Source: Elusimicrobiota bacterium (GTDB lineage: Bacteria; Elusimicrobiota; UBA8919). Taken from it: a DNA stretch of 25,537 nucleotides. Both the position numbers and the translations under genes were made by a program. The stretch covers positions 5,268-30,804 of the forward strand of contig DMMW01000041.1 of NCBI GenBank assembly GCA_003452965.1, read 5' to 3'. This document shows positions 22,100-25,537 of the stretch, in pieces (within the stretch, counting starts at the first letter, position 1; every line of letters starts with the position of its first letter). The notes beneath the pieces were generated by a model that made no database searches, had not been told where the DNA came from, and saw nothing but the letters and a program-made list of their open reading frames with translations.

Positions 22100-22147
22100 G
22101 CTCGGACCGACCGGACCGAGCGAGGCTGCAACCCCGTTTTACGGGGT
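22100..22147 (+). repeat. Two GC-rich hairpins between pyrD and pyrF
   Basis: GCTCGG/CCGAGC (22100-22121) and ACCCCGT/ACGGGGT (22131-22147, TTT loop) are perfect stems. There is no following T-run. The segment 22111-22136 resembles the reverse complement of the element near 25433-25456 (GACCGACCGAGTATGCAACC-like words), so it is an inverted copy of a dispersed repeat. Confidence 0.7.
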
Positions 22148-22176
22148 AACACTCTCTGTTTTAATCGTTTCTTAAT

Positions 22177-22839
22177 ATGGAACTAATAGTAGCCCTGGAT
22201 GTTGATAATATTTCTCAAGCTGAAATTCTTATAGACCTGCTTAAGGATAAGATAAAAATATTTAAAGTAGGATCAAGATTATTCACGTCTGAAGGACCAG
22301 AAATCATTGATTTGATAAATAAGAAAGGTTGTAAGGTTTTTCTTGATTTAAAATATTATGATATTCCAACTGTAATTGCCGATGCCGTAAAAATTGCCGG
22401 TGAGAAAGGTGTTTTTTCTACAACACTTCATATATCAGGTGGAAGAAATATGTTAAAACTTTCGGTGCAACAAAAGCCGAGACCTTTAATTTGGGGCGTA
22501 ACAGTTCTTACAAGTTTTGATGAGAATAATTTAAGAGAAATCGGAGTGATGAGAAAAATTGATGAACAGGTCGAAAATTTAGCAAGATTGGCAAGTGAAG
22601 TTGGTTTAGATGGGATTGTTTGTTCAGCAAAAGAAATATCGATAGTTAAAAAAGTTAGCGGATTAAAAATAATCGTTCCGGGAATACGATTGAATAAAAC
22701 AAATGACGACCAGAAAAGAACGCTAACTCCAAGAGAAGCAAAAGAATTAGGAGCAGATTATATTGTAGTAGGGAGACCGATAATAAAGTCTGAAAATCCA
22801 TTAATAGTCGTAGATACTATAAGAAAGGAAATAATATGA
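22177..22839 (+). CDS. pyrF: Orotidine 5'-phosphate decarboxylase
   Basis: Last step to UMP, decarboxylating OMP. It is a 220-residue TIM barrel of the bacterial (about 230 aa) group. ALDVD with Asp8 is at 6-10, Lys30 in FKVG, catalytic FLDLKYYDIP at 55-64 with Asp57, Lys59 and Asp62, VTVLTS at 108-113, PGIR at 168-171, and VVGRPI at 197-202 with the phosphate-binding Arg200. The common HDIPN of the catalytic loop reads YDIPT, but the essential Asp-Lys-Asp set is kept. No clear ribosome site precedes the ATG, which follows a repeat. It overlaps pyrE by 4 bases. Confidence 0.96.
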   Translation: MELIVALDVDNISQAEILIDLLKDKIKIFKVGSRLFTSEGPEIIDLINKKGCKVFLDLKYYDIPTVIADAVKIAGEKGVFSTTLHISGGRNMLKLSVQQKPRPLIWGVTVLTSFDENNLREIGVMRKIDEQVENLARLASEVGLDGIVCSAKEISIVKKVSGLKIIVPGIRLNKTNDDQKRTLTPREAKELGADYIVVGRPIIKSENPLIVVDTIRKEII

Positions 22840-23399
22840 ATCTAGAAAAATTGTTTAAAGCCAAAAAAGCATTATTAGAAGGACATTTTTTGCTTACAAG
22901 CGGGTTGCACTCTGACAAGTATATGCAGTGCGCAAAAATACTGCAGTATCCGGATATTGCAGAAGGAATCGCAAAATTGCTTATAAAAAAAATAAAGGCA
23001 AAAAAGATTGATGTTGTTGTAAGCCCTGCGATTGGCGGAATTGTAATAGGGCAGGAACTTGCGAGGATATTAAAATGTCGTGCTATTTTTTGTGAGAGAG
23101 AAAATGGGAAGATGACGCTTCGCCGTGGTTTTGAAATTAAAAAAAATGAAAAATGTTTGGTAGTGGAAGATGTTATAACCACCGGCGGTTCAGTTAAAGA
23201 AATAATAAATATAATAAAAGATTATGGTGGAGTAGTTATTGGTGTGGCTTGTGTTGTCGATAGGTCGGATATGAGTGATTTAATATCAGCAGCATTAAAA
23301 ATAAATATAAAAACATATAAATCTTTAGAATGTCCTTTATGTAAAAAAGGATTGGTTTTGGTTAAACCGGGCAGCAGAAATATAAACAAGGGGAGATAG
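22836..23399 (+). CDS. pyrE: Orotate phosphoribosyltransferase
   Basis: Joins orotate and PRPP to OMP, the substrate of PyrF. LLTSGLHSDKYM is at 19-30, SPAIGGIVIGQELA at 63-76, ERENGKMTLRRGF at 87-99, and the PRPP loop CLVVEDVITTGGS at 107-119. A CPLC pair (166-169) near the C-terminus occurs in many PyrE proteins of this length (187 aa). The start sits inside the pyrF stop (ATGA), so the two last UMP steps are translationally coupled. Confidence 0.97.
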   Translation: MNLEKLFKAKKALLEGHFLLTSGLHSDKYMQCAKILQYPDIAEGIAKLLIKKIKAKKIDVVVSPAIGGIVIGQELARILKCRAIFCERENGKMTLRRGFEIKKNEKCLVVEDVITTGGSVKEIINIIKDYGGVVIGVACVVDRSDMSDLISAALKINIKTYKSLECPLCKKGLVLVKPGSRNINKGR

Positions 23400-23442
23400 G
23401 TAGAGGGGTGGAAAGCTAGAAGGGAAAAGAATCAATAGTAGT

Positions 23443-23497
23443 GGCAGGGTTTCCCTGCCTTCGCCAGCTGGCGGAAGTGTAGGGGTCGGCGAAGTTG
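23443..23497 (-). repeat. Family A palindromic repeat, inverted divergent copy 5
   Basis: Holds GGCAGGG/CCCTGCC (23443-23459, TTT loop), the perfect 12-base palindrome CGCCAGCTGGCG (23462-23473), and TTCGCC...GGCGAAG. On the minus strand the ACTTCCGCCA word links it to the copies at 5091, 9177 and 17196. Confidence 0.6.
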
Positions 23498-23524
23498 ATT
23501 AGATAAAAAGGTGACGGGTTAGTC

Positions 23525-23549
23525 GTCATCCTGGGCGTAGTCGAAGGAT
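23525..23549 (+). repeat. GTCATCCTG...GTCGAAGGAT dispersed motif
   Basis: GTCATCCTGGGCGTAGTCG followed by AAGGAT, in the pyrE-purM gap. From memory, closely similar words are scattered through gaps of many unrelated bacterial genomes. The CATCCTG/GAAGGAT ends also occur in the hairpin at 13482-13511. Confidence 0.5.
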
Positions 23550-23582
23550 TTCGATGTTAAAAGGACAAGAGGAGTAATAACA

Positions 23583-24530
23583 ATGTTAACTTACAAAAAA
23601 TCAGGAGTTGATGTCGATAAAGCGAATAGTTTGGTTGACTGGATAAAGAAACTTAATCCGACAATCGGCGGTTTTTCAGGATTGTACCCTATAGATAATA
23701 ATAAATTTTTATCTGCATCCTGTGACGGCGTCGGTACTAAATTGAAAGTTGCCCATATATCCAATAAACATGATACGGTTGGCATTGATTTAGTTGCTAT
23801 GAATGTAAACGATGTCATATGTAGTGGTGCAAAACCGTTATTTTTTCTTGATTATTTTGCATGCGGGAAATTGGATGTAAATATTGCAAAGCAGGTGATA
23901 AAAGGAATCAAAGACGGATGTGACCAAGCGGGGTGTGTATTGTTGGGTGGAGAGACTGCTGAAATGCCGAGTTTCTATCAAGGTAAAGATTATGATTTAG
24001 CAGGTTTTACGGTAGGTATTGTTGAGAAAAAAAACATTATAGATGGTTCCAAAATAAGAAAAGGGGATGTGATTTTAGGGCTTCCTTCTTCAGGGTTGCA
24101 TTCCAATGGATTTTCATTAGTTAGAAAAGCATTTTCAGAAAAAGAAATAAAAAAATATTCTAAAGTACTTATTACACCCACTAAAATATATGTCAAAGAA
24201 ATATTGAATATTTTCCAAAAAATGCCAAATTCAATATTAGGTATATGTCATATTACCGGCGGTGGATTCTATGATAATATAGTACGTATTTTACCTAAAA
24301 ATTTGAATGCCATAATTGACAAAGATTCTTGGAAAATTCCAGAGATATTCAAAATTATCCAATTAAAAGGTAGAATGTCTGATAGGGAGATTTTTAGAAC
24401 ATTAAACATGGGAATTGGTATGATATTGGTTGTCCGTGATTCAAATGTTTCAAAGATTCAAAAATTACTTAAGGATTCAATAATTATCGGTCGCATAGAA
24501 AACGGTAAAAGTGAAGTTATAGTTTCTTAG
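23583..24530 (+). CDS. purM: Phosphoribosylformylglycinamidine cyclo-ligase (AIR synthetase)
   Basis: Closes FGAM to AIR with ATP. It starts MLTYKKSGVDVDKAN, the conserved N-terminus, then SCDGVGTKLKVA (46-57), HDTVGIDLVAMNVNDV (63-78) with the ATP-site residues, LLGGETAEMP in the middle, GLPSSGLHSNGFSL, and HITGGGFYDN near the C-terminus. At 315 residues it is near the usual 330-345. AAGAGGAGT lies well placed before the ATG. It uses the product of PurL/PurS/PurQ and is grouped here with purN. Confidence 0.97.
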   Translation: MLTYKKSGVDVDKANSLVDWIKKLNPTIGGFSGLYPIDNNKFLSASCDGVGTKLKVAHISNKHDTVGIDLVAMNVNDVICSGAKPLFFLDYFACGKLDVNIAKQVIKGIKDGCDQAGCVLLGGETAEMPSFYQGKDYDLAGFTVGIVEKKNIIDGSKIRKGDVILGLPSSGLHSNGFSLVRKAFSEKEIKKYSKVLITPTKIYVKEILNIFQKMPNSILGICHITGGGFYDNIVRILPKNLNAIIDKDSWKIPEIFKIIQLKGRMSDREIFRTLNMGIGMILVVRDSNVSKIQKLLKDSIIIGRIENGKSEVIVS

Positions 24531-24534
24531 AAAA

Positions 24535-25128
24535 ATGGTAAAAATAGGTGTTCTTATATCAGGAAGTGGTTCCAACTTGCAGGAAATAATAGATGCTTGT
24601 AATGAAAAAAGAATCAATGCGGAAGTTGCTGTCGTAATAAGTAACAGGCAGAATGCATACGGTTTAGAAAGAGCACTAAAATCAAGTATTCCGGCAGTAT
24701 ATATAGATCCTAAAAAAGAAGATTTTAATAAAAAAGTAATTGAAATTTTGGAAAAATATAAAGTAGAGCTAGTATGTCTTGCGGGATTTTTATTGAAAAT
24801 TTCCGAAGAATTCGTAAAAAAATATAGAGGTAAGATTTTAAATATTCACCCGGCTTTATTGCCAAAATATGGTGGAGCTGGTATGTATGGGGTACATGTT
24901 CATGACGCAGTGATTAAGGCAAAAGAAAAGGTATCAGGTTGTACCGTGCATATAGTTGATGAAGAATATGACAAGGGAACAATAATCCTGCAGAAAAAAG
25001 TTAAAGTACTTAAAAGTGATACGCCGGAAATATTACAGAAGAGAGTTCTTGAACAAGAACACATTGCATATCCCGAAGCGATAAAAATAGTTATAAAAAT
25101 GCTTTTTGAAAAAACTAAAAATCATTGA
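24535..25128 (+). CDS. purN: Phosphoribosylglycinamide formyltransferase (folate-dependent)
   Basis: Transfers formyl from 10-formyltetrahydrofolate to GAR. LISGSGSNLQ is at 8-17, LAGFLLKIS at 82-90, and the catalytic set Asn103 and His105 in NIHPALLP with Asp146 in EEYDKGTI. The usual HPSLLPAFPG reads HPALLPKYGGAGMYG, a known variant. At 197 residues it is normal. The start is 4 bases after the purM stop, with no strong ribosome site, so re-initiation after purM is likely. Note that both this enzyme and the thymidylate synthase use folate cofactors. Confidence 0.96.
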   Translation: MVKIGVLISGSGSNLQEIIDACNEKRINAEVAVVISNRQNAYGLERALKSSIPAVYIDPKKEDFNKKVIEILEKYKVELVCLAGFLLKISEEFVKKYRGKILNIHPALLPKYGGAGMYGVHVHDAVIKAKEKVSGCTVHIVDEEYDKGTIILQKKVKVLKSDTPEILQKRVLEQEHIAYPEAIKIVIKMLFEKTKNH

Positions 25129-25362
25129 TTACAGTGATTGAAAATGGTGTTACCCTGATAGATTTCTGCCTTCGGCACAAATCAACAAGGCATCGGGGTA
25201 AATTGAATGCCCCTTGTGTAGACCATCGTGAAAATCTCTGTGATATTTTCACGATACACTTCGGGGTAACATGCTCGTTCGTTGCAGTTGCTACGAACTC
25301 CGCGTGGTCCAGTTGGTCCGACCTCCGTGAATAAGGTCGTTCGGTGCGGTGGCTCCGAACTT

Positions 25363-25428
25363 CGTGTGTTGACCCCTTGCATAGTCAGTCAAAAAGTTTT
25401 TCAGCTTTGCATCAAAACTTTTTAACAT
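25363..25428 (+). repeat. 66-base direct repeat unit, copy 1
   Basis: Matches 25472-25537 with about five differences at a period of 109 bases. It contains a perfect 10-bp inverted pair AAAAAGTTTT (25391-25400) and AAAACTTTTT (25414-25423) with a 13-base loop, which could serve as a terminator for the operon. Confidence 0.75.
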
Positions 25429-25471
25429 GCTTCGGGGTTGCATACTCGGTCGGTCCAGTTGGTCCAACCTC

Positions 25472-25537
25472 CGTGTGTTGACCGCTTGCATAGTCAGTCA
25501 GAAAGTTTTTCAGCTTTACATAAAAACTTTTTAACAT
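25472..25537 (+). repeat. 66-base direct repeat unit, copy 2
   Basis: Second copy of the unit at 25363-25428, ending at the last base of the window, so more copies may follow outside. Confidence 0.75.

Larger units (their letters stand above)
25129..25537. repeat. Gene-free mosaic of hairpins and direct repeats at the window end
   Basis: No coding sequence is supported. From left: a short GATTACAGTGATT piece; a nested stem 25151-25201 (TTACCCTGAT with ATCGGGGTAA enclosing TGCC/GGCA); and a perfect 11-bp stem ATCGTGAAAAT/ATTTTCACGAT (25225-25255). Direct repeats follow: 25276-25304 with 25338-25366 (29 bases, about 6 changes), 25306-25329 with 25452-25475 (23 of 24), and 25363-25428 with 25472-25537 (66 bases, about 5 changes). 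The last unit contains AAAAAGTTTT/AAAACTTTTT, and its second copy ends exactly at the window edge. Transcripts from purN would run into these stems. Confidence 0.8.

Noticed and set aside
22131..22147. Rho-independent terminator between pyrD and pyrF
   Set aside because: The stem is strong but no T-run follows, and the segment matches a dispersed repeat.
22087..22176. tRNA gene in the GC-rich stretch
   Set aside because: No T-loop, anticodon stem or CCA-like end can be fitted; only simple hairpins are present.
25125..25491. Short open frames on both strands at the window end
   Set aside because: They lie wholly in direct and inverted repeats, have no ribosome sites, and give no family-like protein sequence.

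Overview
The window is an AT-rich bacterial segment (coding sequence rich in AAA, ATA and TTA codons) carrying a nearly complete set of de novo nucleotide biosynthesis genes, all on the + strand. Gene content and protein style (GuaB3-like IMP dehydrogenase, tandem-domain PurS with its PurL/PurQ type, 4Fe-4S-type PurF, class I PurE, PyrR, PyrK/PyrD 1B) fit an uncultured bacterium of a lesser-known phylum. The sequence alone does not let me name the phylum. No rRNA, tRNA or CRISPR array is visible.

Layout. 1-4957: guaB3-like (5' end cut by the window edge), guaA, a thymidylate synthase, purC, purS. 5231-13463: purL, pyrG, purQ, purF, purD, purE. 13529-17330: pyrR, pyrB, pyrC, pyrK. 17324-21259: an accessory insert between pyrK and pyrD, made of a type II restriction endonuclease gene split by an IS3-family (IS407-group-like) element, its DNA methyltransferase, a roughly 300-base stretch that looks like structured RNA, and a membrane-anchored protein of unknown function. 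21256-25128: pyrD, pyrF, pyrE, purM, purN. 25129-25537: a gene-free mosaic of repeats.

Together the genes cover most of PRPP to IMP (purF, D, N, S/L/Q, M, E, C), IMP to GMP (guaB-like, guaA), and carbamoyl phosphate plus aspartate to UMP (pyrB, C, K/D, E, F), then UTP to CTP (pyrG) and dUMP to dTMP (thyA-like). Missing from the window are purK, purB, purH, purA and carAB. Many genes overlap by a few bases (purC/purS, purL/pyrG, pyrB/pyrC, pyrC/pyrK, pyrF/pyrE), which suggests co-transcription and coupled translation.

The gaps between genes are filled with small GC-rich or palindromic repeats of several families. One family has five recognisable copies: four in gaps and one inside pyrK, where it adds about 38 in-frame residues between the third and fourth iron-sulfur cysteines. 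Another copy supplies the ribosome-binding site of purE. The most unusual parts are this in-frame repeat, the restriction-modification insert joined by stop/start overlaps at both ends and then disabled by a precisely definable IS insertion, and the candidate structured RNA at about 20.25-20.46 kb.
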